Shown here one piece after another: positions 24,001 through 42,859 of a DNA stretch of 64,000 nt. Made by a program: the position numbers and the translations under genes. The notes below the pieces were generated by a model. The model saw nothing but the letters and a program-made list of their open reading frames with translations. It ran no database searches and was not told the DNA's origin. The stretch's first letter is position 1. Each line of letters starts with the position of its first letter. Source of the stretch: Symbiodinium microadriaticum (taxonomy: Eukaryota > Sar > Dinophyceae > Suessiales > Symbiodiniaceae). The stretch lies in the NCBI GenBank assembly GCA_001939145.1, contig LSRX01001160.1, positions 108,174 to 172,173 on the forward strand, written 5' to 3'.

Positions 24001-27000
24001 TACATAGATACATAGATACATAGATACATAGATACATAGATACATAGATACATAGATACATAGATACATAGATACATAGATACATAGATACATAGATACA
24101 TAGATACATAGATACATAGATACATAGATACATAGATACATAGATACATAGATACATAGATACATAGATACATAGATACATAGATACATAGATACATAGA
24201 TACATAGATACATAGATACATAGATACATAGATACATAGATACATAGATACATAGATACATAGATACATAGATACATAGATACATAGATACATAGATACA
24301 TAGATACATAGATACATAGATACATAGATACATAGATACATAGATACATAGATACATAGATACATAGATACATAGATACATAGATACATAGATACATAGA
24401 TACATAGATACATAGATACATAGATACATAGATACATAGATACATAGATACATAGATACATAGATACATAGATACATAGATACATAGATACATAGATACA
24501 TAGATACATAGATACATAGATACATAGATACATAGATACATAGATACATAGATACATAGATACATAGATACATAGATACATAGATACATAGATACATAGA
24601 TACATAGATACATAGATACATAGATACATAGATACATAGATACATAGATACATAGATACATAGATACATAGATACATAGATACATAGATACATAGATACA
24701 TAGATACATAGATACATAGATACATAGATACATAGATACATAGATACATAGATACATAGATACATAGATACATAGATACATAGATACATAGATACATAGA
24801 TACATAGATACATAGATACATAGATACATAGATACATAGATACATAGATACATAGATACATAGATACATAGATACATAGATACATAGATACATAGATACA
24901 TAGATACATAGATACATAGATACATAGATACATAGATACATAGATACATAGATACATAGATACATAGATACATAGATACATAGATACATAGATACATAGA
25001 TACATAGATACATAGATACATAGATACATAGATACATAGATACATAGATACATAGATACATAGATACATAGATACATAGATACATAGATACATAGATACA
25101 TAGATACATAGATACATAGATACATAGATACATAGATACATAGATACATAGATACATAGATACATAGATACATAGATACATAGATACATAGATACATAGA
25201 TACATAGATACATAGATACATAGATACATAGATACATAGATACATAGATACATAGATACATAGATACATAGATACATAGATACATAGATACATAGATACA
25301 TAGATACATAGATACATAGATACATAGATACATAGATACATAGATACATAGATACATAGATACATAGATACATAGATACATAGATACATAGATACATAGA
25401 TACATAGATACATAGATACATAGATACATAGATACATAGATACATAGATACATAGATACATAGATACATAGATACATAGATACATAGATACATAGATACA
25501 TAGATACATAGATACATAGATACATAGATACATAGATACATAGATACATAGATACATAGATACATAGATACATAGATACATAGATACATAGATACATAGA
25601 TACATAGATACATAGATACATAGATACATAGATACATAGATACATAGATACATAGATACATAGATACATAGATACATAGATACATAGATACATAGATACA
25701 TAGATACATAGATACATAGATACATAGATACATAGATACATAGATACATAGATACATAGATACATAGATACATAGATACATAGATACATAGATACATAGA
25801 TACATAGATACATAGATACATAGATACATAGATACATAGATACATAGATACATAGATACATAGATACATAGATACATAGATACATAGATACATAGATACA
25901 TAGATACATAGATACATAGATACATAGATACATAGATACATAGATACATAGATACATAGATACATAGATACATAGATACATAGATACATAGATACATAGA
26001 TACATAGATACATAGATACATAGATACATAGATACATAGATACATAGATACATAGATACATAGATACATAGATACATAGATACATAGATACATAGATACA
26101 TAGATACATAGATACATAGATACATAGATACATAGATACATAGATACATAGATACATAGATACATAGATACATAGATACATAGATACATAGATACATAGA
26201 TACATAGATACATAGATACATAGATACATAGATACATAGATACATAGATACATAGATACATAGATACATAGATACATAGATACATAGATACATAGATACA
26301 TAGATACATAGATACATAGATACATAGATACATAGATACATAGATACATAGATACATAGATACATAGATACATAGATACATAGATACATAGATACATAGA
26401 TACATAGATACATAGATACATAGATACATAGATACATAGATACATAGATACATAGATACATAGATACATAGATACATAGATACATAGATACATAGATACA
26501 TAGATACATAGATACATAGATACATAGATACATAGATACATAGATACATAGATACATAGATACATAGATACATAGATACATAGATACATAGATACATAGA
26601 TACATAGATACATAGATACATAGATACATAGATACATAGATACATAGATACATAGATACATAGATACATAGATACATAGATACATAGATACATAGATACA
26701 TAGATACATAGATACATAGATACATAGATACATAGATACATAGATACATAGATACATAGATACATAGATACATAGATACATAGATACATAGATACATAGA
26801 TACATAGATACATAGATACATAGATACATAGATACATAGATACATAGATACATAGATACATAGATACATAGATACATAGATACATAGATACATAGATACA
26901 TAGATACATAGATACATAGATACATAGATACATAGATACATAGATACATAGATACATAGATACATAGATACATAGATACATAGATACATAGATACATAGA

Positions 27001-30000
27001 TACATAGATACATAGATACATAGATACATAGATACATAGATACATAGATACATAGATACATAGATACATAGATACATAGATACATAGATACATAGATACA
27101 TAGATACATAGATACATAGATACATAGATACATAGATACATAGATACATAGATACATAGATACATAGATACATAGATACATAGATACATAGATACATAGA
27201 TACATAGATACATAGATACATAGATACATAGATACATAGATACATAGATACATAGATACATAGATACATAGATACATAGATACATAGATACATAGATACA
27301 TAGATACATAGATACATAGATACATAGATACATAGATACATAGATACATAGATACATAGATACATAGATACATAGATACATAGATACATAGATACATAGA
27401 TACATAGATACATAGATACATAGATACATAGATACATAGATACATAGATACATAGATACATAGATACATAGATACATAGATACATAGATACATAGATACA
27501 TAGATACATAGATACATAGATACATAGATACATAGATACATAGATACATAGATACATAGATACATAGATACATAGATACATAGATACATAGATACATAGA
27601 TACATAGATACATAGATACATAGATACATAGATACATAGATACATAGATACATAGATACATAGATACATAGATACATAGATACATAGATACATAGATACA
27701 TAGATACATAGATACATAGATACATAGATACATAGATACATAGATACATAGATACATAGATACATAGATACATAGATACATAGATACATAGATACATAGA
27801 TACATAGATACATAGATACATAGATACATAGATACATAGATACATAGATACATAGATACATAGATACATAGATACATAGATACATAGATACATAGATACA
27901 TAGATACATAGATACATAGATACATAGATACATAGATACATAGATACATAGATACATAGATACATAGATACATAGATACATAGATACATAGATACATAGA
28001 TACATAGATACATAGATACATAGATACATAGATACATAGATACATAGATACATAGATACATAGATACATAGATACATAGATACATAGATACATAGATACA
28101 TAGATACATAGATACATAGATACATAGATACATAGATACATAGATACATAGATACATAGATACATAGATACATAGATACATAGATACATAGATACATAGA
28201 TACATAGATACATAGATACATAGATACATAGATACATAGATACATAGATACATAGATACATAGATACATAGATACATAGATACATAGATACATAGATACA
28301 TAGATACATAGATACATAGATACATAGATACATAGATACATAGATACATAGATACATAGATACATAGATACATAGATACATAGATACATAGATACATAGA
28401 TACATAGATACATAGATACATAGATACATAGATACATAGATACATAGATACATAGATACATAGATACATAGATACATAGATACATAGATACATAGATACA
28501 TAGATACATAGATACATAGATACATAGATACATAGATACATAGATACATAGATACATAGATACATAGATACATAGATACATAGATACATAGATACATAGA
28601 TACATAGATACATAGATACATAGATACATAGATACATAGATACATAGATACATAGATACATAGATACATAGATACATAGATACATAGATACATAGATACA
28701 TAGATACATAGATACATAGATACATAGATACATAGATACATAGATACATAGATACATAGATACATAGATACATAGATACATAGATACATAGATACATAGA
28801 TACATAGATACATAGATACATAGATACATAGATACATAGATACATAGATACATAGATACATAGATACATAGATACATAGATACATAGATACATAGATACA
28901 TAGATACATAGATACATAGATACATAGATACATAGATACATAGATACATAGATACATAGATACATAGATACATAGATACATAGATACATAGATACATAGA
29001 TACATAGATACATAGATACATAGATACATAGATACATAGATACATAGATACATAGATACATAGATACATAGATACATAGATACATAGATACATAGATACA
29101 TAGATACATAGATACATAGATACATAGATACATAGATACATAGATACATAGATACATAGATACATAGATACATAGATACATAGATACATAGATACATAGA
29201 TACATAGATACATAGATACATAGATACATAGATACATAGATACATAGATACATAGATACATAGATACATAGATACATAGATACATAGATACATAGATACA
29301 TAGATACATAGATACATAGATACATAGATACATAGATACATAGATACATAGATACATAGATACATAGATACATAGATACATAGATACATAGATACATAGA
29401 TACATAGATACATAGATACATAGATACATAGATACATAGATACATAGATACATAGATACATAGATACATAGATACATAGATACATAGATACATAGATACA
29501 TAGATACATAGATACATAGATACATAGATACATAGATACATAGATACATAGATACATAGATACATAGATACATAGATACATAGATACATAGATACATAGA
29601 TACATAGATACATAGATACATAGATACATAGATACATAGATACATAGATACATAGATACATAGATACATAGATACATAGATACATAGATACATAGATACA
29701 TAGATACATAGATACATAGATACATAGATACATAGATACATAGATACATAGATACATAGATACATAGATACATAGATACATAGATACATAGATACATAGA
29801 TACATAGATACATAGATACATAGATACATAGATACATAGATACATAGATACATAGATACATAGATACATAGATACATAGATACATAGATACATAGATACA
29901 TAGATACATAGATACATAGATACATAGATACATAGATACATAGATACATAGATACATAGATACATAGATACATAGATACATAGATACATAGATACATAGA

Positions 30001-33000
30001 TACATAGATACATAGATACATAGATACATAGATACATAGATACATAGATACATAGATACATAGATACATAGATACATAGATACATAGATACATAGATACA
30101 TAGATACATAGATACATAGATACATAGATACATAGATACATAGATACATAGATACATAGATACATAGATACATAGATACATAGATACATAGATACATAGA
30201 TACATAGATACATAGATACATAGATACATAGATACATAGATACATAGATACATAGATACATAGATACATAGATACATAGATACATAGATACATAGATACA
30301 TAGATACATAGATACATAGATACATAGATACATAGATACATAGATACATAGATACATAGATACATAGATACATAGATACATAGATACATAGATACATAGA
30401 TACATAGATACATAGATACATAGATACATAGATACATAGATACATAGATACATAGATACATAGATACATAGATACATAGATACATAGATACATAGATACA
30501 TAGATACATAGATACATAGATACATAGATACATAGATACATAGATACATAGATACATAGATACATAGATACATAGATACATAGATACATAGATACATAGA
30601 TACATAGATACATAGATACATAGATACATAGATACATAGATACATAGATACATAGATACATAGATACATAGATACATAGATACATAGATACATAGATACA
30701 TAGATACATAGATACATAGATACATAGATACATAGATACATAGATACATAGATACATAGATACATAGATACATAGATACATAGATACATAGATACATAGA
30801 TACATAGATACATAGATACATAGATACATAGATACATAGATACATAGATACATAGATACATAGATACATAGATACATAGATACATAGATACATAGATACA
30901 TAGATACATAGATACATAGATACATAGATACATAGATACATAGATACATAGATACATAGATACATAGATACATAGATACATAGATACATAGATACATAGA
31001 TACATAGATACATAGATACATAGATACATAGATACATAGATACATAGATACATAGATACATAGATACATAGATACATAGATACATAGATACATAGATACA
31101 TAGATACATAGATACATAGATACATAGATACATAGATACATAGATACATAGATACATAGATACATAGATACATAGATACATAGATACATAGATACATAGA
31201 TACATAGATACATAGATACATAGATACATAGATACATAGATACATAGATACATAGATACATAGATACATAGATACATAGATACATAGATACATAGATACA
31301 TAGATACATAGATACATAGATACATAGATACATAGATACATAGATACATAGATACATAGATACATAGATACATAGATACATAGATACATAGATACATAGA
31401 TACATAGATACATAGATACATAGATACATAGATACATAGATACATAGATACATAGATACATAGATACATAGATACATAGATACATAGATACATAGATACA
31501 TAGATACATAGATACATAGATACATAGATACATAGATACATAGATACATAGATACATAGATACATAGATACATAGATACATAGATACATAGATACATAGA
31601 TACATAGATACATAGATACATAGATACATAGATACATAGATACATAGATACATAGATACATAGATACATAGATACATAGATACATAGATACATAGATACA
31701 TAGATACATAGATACATAGATACATAGATACATAGATACATAGATACATAGATACATAGATACATAGATACATAGATACATAGATACATAGATACATAGA
31801 TACATAGATACATAGATACATAGATACATAGATACATAGATACATAGATACATAGATACATAGATACATAGATACATAGATACATAGATACATAGATACA
31901 TAGATACATAGATACATAGATACATAGATACATAGATACATAGATACATAGATACATAGATACATAGATACATAGATACATAGATACATAGATACATAGA
32001 TACATAGATACATAGATACATAGATACATAGATACATAGATACATAGATACATAGATACATAGATACATAGATACATAGATACATAGATACATAGATACA
32101 TAGATACATAGATACATAGATACATAGATACATAGATACATAGATACATAGATACATAGATACATAGATACATAGATACATAGATACATAGATACATAGA
32201 TACATAGATACATAGATACATAGATACATAGATACATAGATACATAGATACATAGATACATAGATACATAGATACATAGATACATAGATACATAGATACA
32301 TAGATACATAGATACATAGATACATAGATACATAGATACATAGATACATAGATACATAGATACATAGATACATAGATACATAGATACATAGATACATAGA
32401 TACATAGATACATAGATACATAGATACATAGATACATAGATACATAGATACATAGATACATAGATACATAGATACATAGATACATAGATACATAGATACA
32501 TAGATACATAGATACATAGATACATAGATACATAGATACATAGATACATAGATACATAGATACATAGATACATAGATACATAGATACATAGATACATAGA
32601 TACATAGATACATAGATACATAGATACATAGATACATAGATACATAGATACATAGATACATAGATACATAGATACATAGATACATAGATACATAGATACA
32701 TAGATACATAGATACATAGATACATAGATACATAGATACATAGATACATAGATACATAGATACATAGATACATAGATACATAGATACATAGATACATAGA
32801 TACATAGATACATAGATACATAGATACATAGATACATAGATACATAGATACATAGATACATAGATACATAGATACATAGATACATAGATACATAGATACA
32901 TAGATACATAGATACATAGATACATAGATACATAGATACATAGATACATAGATACATAGATACATAGATACATAGATACATAGATACATAGATACATAGA

Positions 33001-36000
33001 TACATAGATACATAGATACATAGATACATAGATACATAGATACATAGATACATAGATACATAGATACATAGATACATAGATACATAGATACATAGATACA
33101 TAGATACATAGATACATAGATACATAGATACATAGATACATAGATACATAGATACATAGATACATAGATACATAGATACATAGATACATAGATACATAGA
33201 TACATAGATACATAGATACATAGATACATAGATACATAGATACATAGATACATAGATACATAGATACATAGATACATAGATACATAGATACATAGATACA
33301 TAGATACATAGATACATAGATACATAGATACATAGATACATAGATACATAGATACATAGATACATAGATACATAGATACATAGATACATAGATACATAGA
33401 TACATAGATACATAGATACATAGATACATAGATACATAGATACATAGATACATAGATACATAGATACATAGATACATAGATACATAGATACATAGATACA
33501 TAGATACATAGATACATAGATACATAGATACATAGATACATAGATACATAGATACATAGATACATAGATACATAGATACATAGATACATAGATACATAGA
33601 TACATAGATACATAGATACATAGATACATAGATACATAGATACATAGATACATAGATACATAGATACATAGATACATAGATACATAGATACATAGATACA
33701 TAGATACATAGATACATAGATACATAGATACATAGATACATAGATACATAGATACATAGATACATAGATACATAGATACATAGATACATAGATACATAGA
33801 TACATAGATACATAGATACATAGATACATAGATACATAGATACATAGATACATAGATACATAGATACATAGATACATAGATACATAGATACATAGATACA
33901 TAGATACATAGATACATAGATACATAGATACATAGATACATAGATACATAGATACATAGATACATAGATACATAGATACATAGATACATAGATACATAGA
34001 TACATAGATACATAGATACATAGATACATAGATACATAGATACATAGATACATAGATACATAGATACATAGATACATAGATACATAGATACATAGATACA
34101 TAGATACATAGATACATAGATACATAGATACATAGATACATAGATACATAGATACATAGATACATAGATACATAGATACATAGATACATAGATACATAGA
34201 TACATAGATACATAGATACATAGATACATAGATACATAGATACATAGATACATAGATACATAGATACATAGATACATAGATACATAGATACATAGATACA
34301 TAGATACATAGATACATAGATACATAGATACATAGATACATAGATACATAGATACATAGATACATAGATACATAGATACATAGATACATAGATACATAGA
34401 TACATAGATACATAGATACATAGATACATAGATACATAGATACATAGATACATAGATACATAGATACATAGATACATAGATACATAGATACATAGATACA
34501 TAGATACATAGATACATAGATACATAGATACATAGATACATAGATACATAGATACATAGATACATAGATACATAGATACATAGATACATAGATACATAGA
34601 TACATAGATACATAGATACATAGATACATAGATACATAGATACATAGATACATAGATACATAGATACATAGATACATAGATACATAGATACATAGATACA
34701 TAGATACATAGATACATAGATACATAGATACATAGATACATAGATACATAGATACATAGATACATAGATACATAGATACATAGATACATAGATACATAGA
34801 TACATAGATACATAGATACATAGATACATAGATACATAGATACATAGATACATAGATACATAGATACATAGATACATAGATACATAGATACATAGATACA
34901 TAGATACATAGATACATAGATACATAGATACATAGATACATAGATACATAGATACATAGATACATAGATACATAGATACATAGATACATAGATACATAGA
35001 TACATAGATACATAGATACATAGATACATAGATACATAGATACATAGATACATAGATACATAGATACATAGATACATAGATACATAGATACATAGATACA
35101 TAGATACATAGATACATAGATACATAGATACATAGATACATAGATACATAGATACATAGATACATAGATACATAGATACATAGATACATAGATACATAGA
35201 TACATAGATACATAGATACATAGATACATAGATACATAGATACATAGATACATAGATACATAGATACATAGATACATAGATACATAGATACATAGATACA
35301 TAGATACATAGATACATAGATACATAGATACATAGATACATAGATACATAGATACATAGATACATAGATACATAGATACATAGATACATAGATACATAGA
35401 TACATAGATACATAGATACATAGATACATAGATACATAGATACATAGATACATAGATACATAGATACATAGATACATAGATACATAGATACATAGATACA
35501 TAGATACATAGATACATAGATACATAGATACATAGATACATAGATACATAGATACATAGATACATAGATACATAGATACATAGATACATAGATACATAGA
35601 TACATAGATACATAGATACATAGATACATAGATACATAGATACATAGATACATAGATACATAGATACATAGATACATAGATACATAGATACATAGATACA
35701 TAGATACATAGATACATAGATACATAGATACATAGATACATAGATACATAGATACATAGATACATAGATACATAGATACATAGATACATAGATACATAGA
35801 TACATAGATACATAGATACATAGATACATAGATACATAGATACATAGATACATAGATACATAGATACATAGATACATAGATACATAGATACATAGATACA
35901 TAGATACATAGATACATAGATACATAGATACATAGATACATAGATACATAGATACATAGATACATAGATACATAGATACATAGATACATAGATACATAGA

Positions 36001-39000
36001 TACATAGATACATAGATACATAGATACATAGATACATAGATACATAGATACATAGATACATAGATACATAGATACATAGATACATAGATACATAGATACA
36101 TAGATACATAGATACATAGATACATAGATACATAGATACATAGATACATAGATACATAGATACATAGATACATAGATACATAGATACATAGATACATAGA
36201 TACATAGATACATAGATACATAGATACATAGATACATAGATACATAGATACATAGATACATAGATACATAGATACATAGATACATAGATACATAGATACA
36301 TAGATACATAGATACATAGATACATAGATACATAGATACATAGATACATAGATACATAGATACATAGATACATAGATACATAGATACATAGATACATAGA
36401 TACATAGATACATAGATACATAGATACATAGATACATAGATACATAGATACATAGATACATAGATACATAGATACATAGATACATAGATACATAGATACA
36501 TAGATACATAGATACATAGATACATAGATACATAGATACATAGATACATAGATACATAGATACATAGATACATAGATACATAGATACATAGATACATAGA
36601 TACATAGATACATAGATACATAGATACATAGATACATAGATACATAGATACATAGATACATAGATACATAGATACATAGATACATAGATACATAGATACA
36701 TAGATACATAGATACATAGATACATAGATACATAGATACATAGATACATAGATACATAGATACATAGATACATAGATACATAGATACATAGATACATAGA
36801 TACATAGATACATAGATACATAGATACATAGATACATAGATACATAGATACATAGATACATAGATACATAGATACATAGATACATAGATACATAGATACA
36901 TAGATACATAGATACATAGATACATAGATACATAGATACATAGATACATAGATACATAGATACATAGATACATAGATACATAGATACATAGATACATAGA
37001 TACATAGATACATAGATACATAGATACATAGATACATAGATACATAGATACATAGATACATAGATACATAGATACATAGATACATAGATACATAGATACA
37101 TAGATACATAGATACATAGATACATAGATACATAGATACATAGATACATAGATACATAGATACATAGATACATAGATACATAGATACATAGATACATAGA
37201 TACATAGATACATAGATACATAGATACATAGATACATAGATACATAGATACATAGATACATAGATACATAGATACATAGATACATAGATACATAGATACA
37301 TAGATACATAGATACATAGATACATAGATACATAGATACATAGATACATAGATACATAGATACATAGATACATAGATACATAGATACATAGATACATAGA
37401 TACATAGATACATAGATACATAGATACATAGATACATAGATACATAGATACATAGATACATAGATACATAGATACATAGATACATAGATACATAGATACA
37501 TAGATACATAGATACATAGATACATAGATACATAGATACATAGATACATAGATACATAGATACATAGATACATAGATACATAGATACATAGATACATAGA
37601 TACATAGATACATAGATACATAGATACATAGATACATAGATACATAGATACATAGATACATAGATACATAGATACATAGATACATAGATACATAGATACA
37701 TAGATACATAGATACATAGATACATAGATACATAGATACATAGATACATAGATACATAGATACATAGATACATAGATACATAGATACATAGATACATAGA
37801 TACATAGATACATAGATACATAGATACATAGATACATAGATACATAGATACATAGATACATAGATACATAGATACATAGATACATAGATACATAGATACA
37901 TAGATACATAGATACATAGATACATAGATACATAGATACATAGATACATAGATACATAGATACATAGATACATAGATACATAGATACATAGATACATAGA
38001 TACATAGATACATAGATACATAGATACATAGATACATAGATACATAGATACATAGATACATAGATACATAGATACATAGATACATAGATACATAGATACA
38101 TAGATACATAGATACATAGATACATAGATACATAGATACATAGATACATAGATACATAGATACATAGATACATAGATACATAGATACATAGATACATAGA
38201 TACATAGATACATAGATACATAGATACATAGATACATAGATACATAGATACATAGATACATAGATACATAGATACATAGATACATAGATACATAGATACA
38301 TAGATACATAGATACATAGATACATAGATACATAGATACATAGATACATAGATACATAGATACATAGATACATAGATACATAGATACATAGATACATAGA
38401 TACATAGATACATAGATACATAGATACATAGATACATAGATACATAGATACATAGATACATAGATACATAGATACATAGATACATAGATACATAGATACA
38501 TAGATACATAGATACATAGATACATAGATACATAGATACATAGATACATAGATACATAGATACATAGATACATAGATACATAGATACATAGATACATAGA
38601 TACATAGATACATAGATACATAGATACATAGATACATAGATACATAGATACATAGATACATAGATACATAGATACATAGATACATAGATACATAGATACA
38701 TAGATACATAGATACATAGATACATAGATACATAGATACATAGATACATAGATACATAGATACATAGATACATAGATACATAGATACATAGATACATAGA
38801 TACATAGATACATAGATACATAGATACATAGATACATAGATACATAGATACATAGATACATAGATACATAGATACATAGATACATAGATACATAGATACA
38901 TAGATACATAGATACATAGATACATAGATACATAGATACATAGATACATAGATACATAGATACATAGATACATAGATACATAGATACATAGATACATAGA

Positions 39001-40762
39001 TACATAGATACATAGATACATAGATACATAGATACATAGATACATAGATACATAGATACATAGATACATAGATACATAGATACATAGATACATAGATACA
39101 TAGATACATAGATACATAGATACATAGATACATAGATACATAGATACATAGATACATAGATACATAGATACATAGATACATAGATACATAGATACATAGA
39201 TACATAGATACATAGATACATAGATACATAGATACATAGATACATAGATACATAGATACATAGATACATAGATACATAGATACATAGATACATAGATACA
39301 TAGATACATAGATACATAGATACATAGATACATAGATACATAGATACATAGATACATAGATACATAGATACATAGATACATAGATACATAGATACATAGA
39401 TACATAGATACATAGATACATAGATACATAGATACATAGATACATAGATACATAGATACATAGATACATAGATACATAGATACATAGATACATAGATACA
39501 TAGATACATAGATACATAGATACATAGATACATAGATACATAGATACATAGATACATAGATACATAGATACATAGATACATAGATACATAGATACATAGA
39601 TACATAGATACATAGATACATAGATACATAGATACATAGATACATAGATACATAGATACATAGATACATAGATACATAGATACATAGATACATAGATACA
39701 TAGATACATAGATACATAGATACATAGATACATAGATACATAGATACATAGATACATAGATACATAGATACATAGATACATAGATACATAGATACATAGA
39801 TACATAGATACATAGATACATAGATACATAGATACATAGATACATAGATACATAGATACATAGATACATAGATACATAGATACATAGATACATAGATACA
39901 TAGATACATAGATACATAGATACATAGATACATAGATACATAGATACATAGATACATAGATACATAGATACATAGATACATAGATACATAGATACATAGA
40001 TACATAGATACATAGATACATAGATACATAGATACATAGATACATAGATACATAGATACATAGATACATAGATACATAGATACATAGATACATAGATACA
40101 TAGATACATAGATACATAGATACATAGATACATAGATACATAGATACATAGATACATAGATACATAGATACATAGATACATAGATACATAGATACATAGA
40201 TACATAGATACATAGATACATAGATACATAGATACATAGATACATAGATACATAGATACATAGATACATAGATACATAGATACATAGATACATAGATACA
40301 TAGATACATAGATACATAGATACATAGATACATAGATACATAGATACATAGATACATAGATACATAGATACATAGATACATAGATACATAGATACATAGA
40401 TACATAGATACATAGATACATAGATACATAGATACATAGATACATAGATACATAGATACATAGATACATAGATACATAGATACATAGATACATAGATACA
40501 TAGATACATAGATACATAGATACATAGATACATAGATACATAGATACATAGATACATAGATACATAGATACATAGATACATAGATACATAGATACATAGA
40601 TACATAGATACATAGATACATAGATACATAGATACATAGATACATAGATACATAGATACATAGATACATAGATACATAGATACATAGATACATAGATACA
40701 TAGATAGATAGATACATAGATACATAGATACATAGATAGATAGATACATAGATACATAGATA
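21015..40762. repeat. Giant perfect 8-bp satellite (TACATAGA)n, ~19.7 kb
   Basis: About 2,468 head-to-tail copies of TACATAGA (minus strand TCTATGTA) with no variant that I can see until the last ~60 bp, where TAGATAGA variants appear at about 40,703 and 40,737. The array then runs into (TA)n. Since 8 is not a multiple of 3 and the minus strand has no stop in any phase, all three minus frames stay open for more than 6,500 codons with the period MYLCIYVS; these are not proteins. GC content of the unit is 25%. Confidence 0.98.
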
Positions 40763-40790
40763 AATATATATATATATATATATATATATC
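40763..40790. repeat. (TA)n linker
   Basis: A short AT dinucleotide run linking the satellite to copy 2 of the duplicated block. The same kind of run stands before copy 1. Confidence 0.9.
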
Positions 40791-40962
40791 TGTATGTGTG
40801 TGCAGGCTCGGTAAAAGGCTTCAACTGAGCAGCGCAGAATAAATAGCACATTAAGATCTTGAGCATGACTTGCCCATGTTCAGCCCTATTCGGATTGGTT
40901 CGGCACCCTTCCACCAGCTCGGCACACAAATCCAGAGCAAAACCCTTTTGTGACCAGGGGAC

Positions 40963-42295
40963 GTGGGAAAGCGCCGCGATCCGACCACGATGGGTTTTCG
41001 CTCCACCTGAACACCTGCGCTTCTCTGATTCGAAATGCTCGACAAGTCCTACTCTCACAAGGCATGCAGGCATGCCTTGACCAGAAAAGAAGTCCAGGAA
41101 CCTCGTGCAACTCAGAACGGCCAGACACATGAGCCCATCTGGCACGAAGATCGAGGATTCTGACAGATGCAGCACATAGCTACAGTTGCTGTCTGGGACT
41201 CCGGGCGCCTGGCTGAGTTGCATCCACAGTGGCGCTCATGAGGACCAAGCGCCTCGATCCACTCGGAGGACGTGAGCAAGCGCCTCTCTGCGTGCCGCTC
41301 TTCGTCGACGCCGAGCTGCGGGCAGTGATGGATTCTTCTCGAGGCTTCTCTTCAGGAGCAAGCACAGGAGGTCCTGATACGAAAATGTGCTCGAAACAGG
41401 GCGACGACAGCGGCAACACCCAGGTCGTGGGTAATCACGGTCCATGTCCAGATCTCTTTCATGGATCTCGTCAAGCACAATGTGCGTGTAGTGGCGCAGA
41501 GCCTCGGAGCGGCAAATCCCGTCTCCAAGATCTGAAGAACCATGACTTGAGAACGAGCGCCTGCGGGCGATGAGCCAGGTACATTAGCAGCCACCCTGTT
41601 TGCACGGCTCATCACAAAAACATCCACCCTGCAGCCTGGCCTGTGGTGACAAAAGACAGGCGCGTCGATTCTGAAACCTCCCGAGACACCGAATGTGCTG
41701 CCGCACTGACCGGAAGGGCAGCCGCATGGGTTCGGCCAAACCAAAGAGAGAAACCAAAGGAAACGCGAGTCAGCCTCGACGCCCAAGAAGATACATAAAT
41801 GCTGCACTGCGGTTTGGCACTGGTTTGGCCATGCCTACTGCTTTGTGCTGCCAATTTGAATAGGAAGTGGCGGAGGAATCGGAGGAAGGCGAAGCGACAG
41901 TCGAAGCGAAGGCAACGCACCCCAGGCGCCTTTCCATCCATGGCGACTCGGTAGCCTGGACAGGTCAACATCGACGGGAAACGACGGGCCGTGATTTGCC
42001 TTGCTGAAACATGCCCCAAATCTTGGCTGCTCGCATAAATTTTATAATGACGATACCATGAACCTAGGTTGTCGATCCTAGACCATAGGGAAGGTTTGGG
42101 AATTCTGCTGAGCCGTCCGCCAACGGTTTCGCCGACCGCCTCTTGGCACTGGGATGCGACACCTCGGGCGGCGGCGCTGCAGAGCATGAGTCGAAACGAA
42201 AAACGCGGTTCGTTTGCTGTCCAACCATCTTGATTGCCGGGCTCCGCGCGCTGTGCCAGGGAAATGGCCGCAATGCGTCGCGGCTGGGTAACAGC
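40963..42295 (-). CDS. Helicase exons 3-11, copy 2 (motifs Ia-III)
   Basis: The exons, with phases that join throughout, are: 42,250-42,295 AVTQPRRIAAISLAQ; 42,121-42,162 RVASQCQEAVGETV; 41,921-41,955 GYRVAMDGKAPG; 41,641-41,677 VSESTRLSFVTT; about 41,442-41,531 LGDGICRSEALRHYTHIVL then DEIHERDLDM; 41,324-41,373 DLLCLLLKRSLEKNPS; 41,214-41,252 LRLVLMSATVDAT; 41,059-41,101 QFLDFFSGQGMPACL; 40,963-41,006 VERKPIVVGSRRFP. Motif II is DEIH rather than DEAH, common in this branch. Donors are GC for five, GT for three, and GA best fits the DEIH exon (ATG|GACCGT ... CAG|GACCTC). Exon 3 is in phase with exon 2 at 61,082. Confidence 0.85.
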
Positions 42296-42859
42296 CTCTG
42301 CCACACTCATGCCCTCTTCTCTTGGGATTGTCGTTGGCGTGGGGTCACACTCATTCGTCGTTTACAGCCCCGAATGCAGACCTTGCGCATGACTGTTTCA
42401 GGCATTTTCTGGTAAGTTGCTCTTTTGGAAATTGCCGTGTTTTTGGGTTTACAGCAGTCTGTCTTGAGGCTTGGCGCCATCCCTTCTAGAATGCGGTTAC
42501 TAGCCCGGGACTGCTCCTTCACCTGGCAGTAATTCTTCCAGGTACAAGCTGCAAAGAAAGGAAACGGGATATCAGATTCAGTGGGGAAAGCTTACCCAAA
42601 TGCAGCCGAACCTCGTCAAAATTCCGTTGTTTTCATAGTTTAAAGGGTTTACGAAAGGACTGAAGCTTGAACCCTAAACCAACACATCTGAAGGCTTTTC
42701 AAAGCACTCGAAACAAAGGATTCTACGTTAAATGGAGCATGTCATGTCTTATTACGAAACAAGGGATTTGGCGGATTTGGTCACCGCAACCATCTGATCA
42801 GATTTCAACGTCGCGCCTAAGCATTCTTGCCTTGGTAGCGTGCGGTTGCGTATGTTGGA

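Noticed and set aside
20865-41223. Three minus-strand open frames of more than 6,600 codons with the period MYLCIYVS
   Set aside because: They are the translation of the 8-bp satellite in three phases. The end pieces come from helicase introns and unique flank. No protein is expected.
41439-41561. Apparent frameshift between VMVLQIL and GDGICRSEALRHYTH upstream of the DEIH motif
   Set aside because: Placing the acceptor at TTCTTCAG|ATCTTGG gives a continuous frame with the family's usual spacing to motif Ib, so VMVLQIL is probably intronic and no frameshift is needed.
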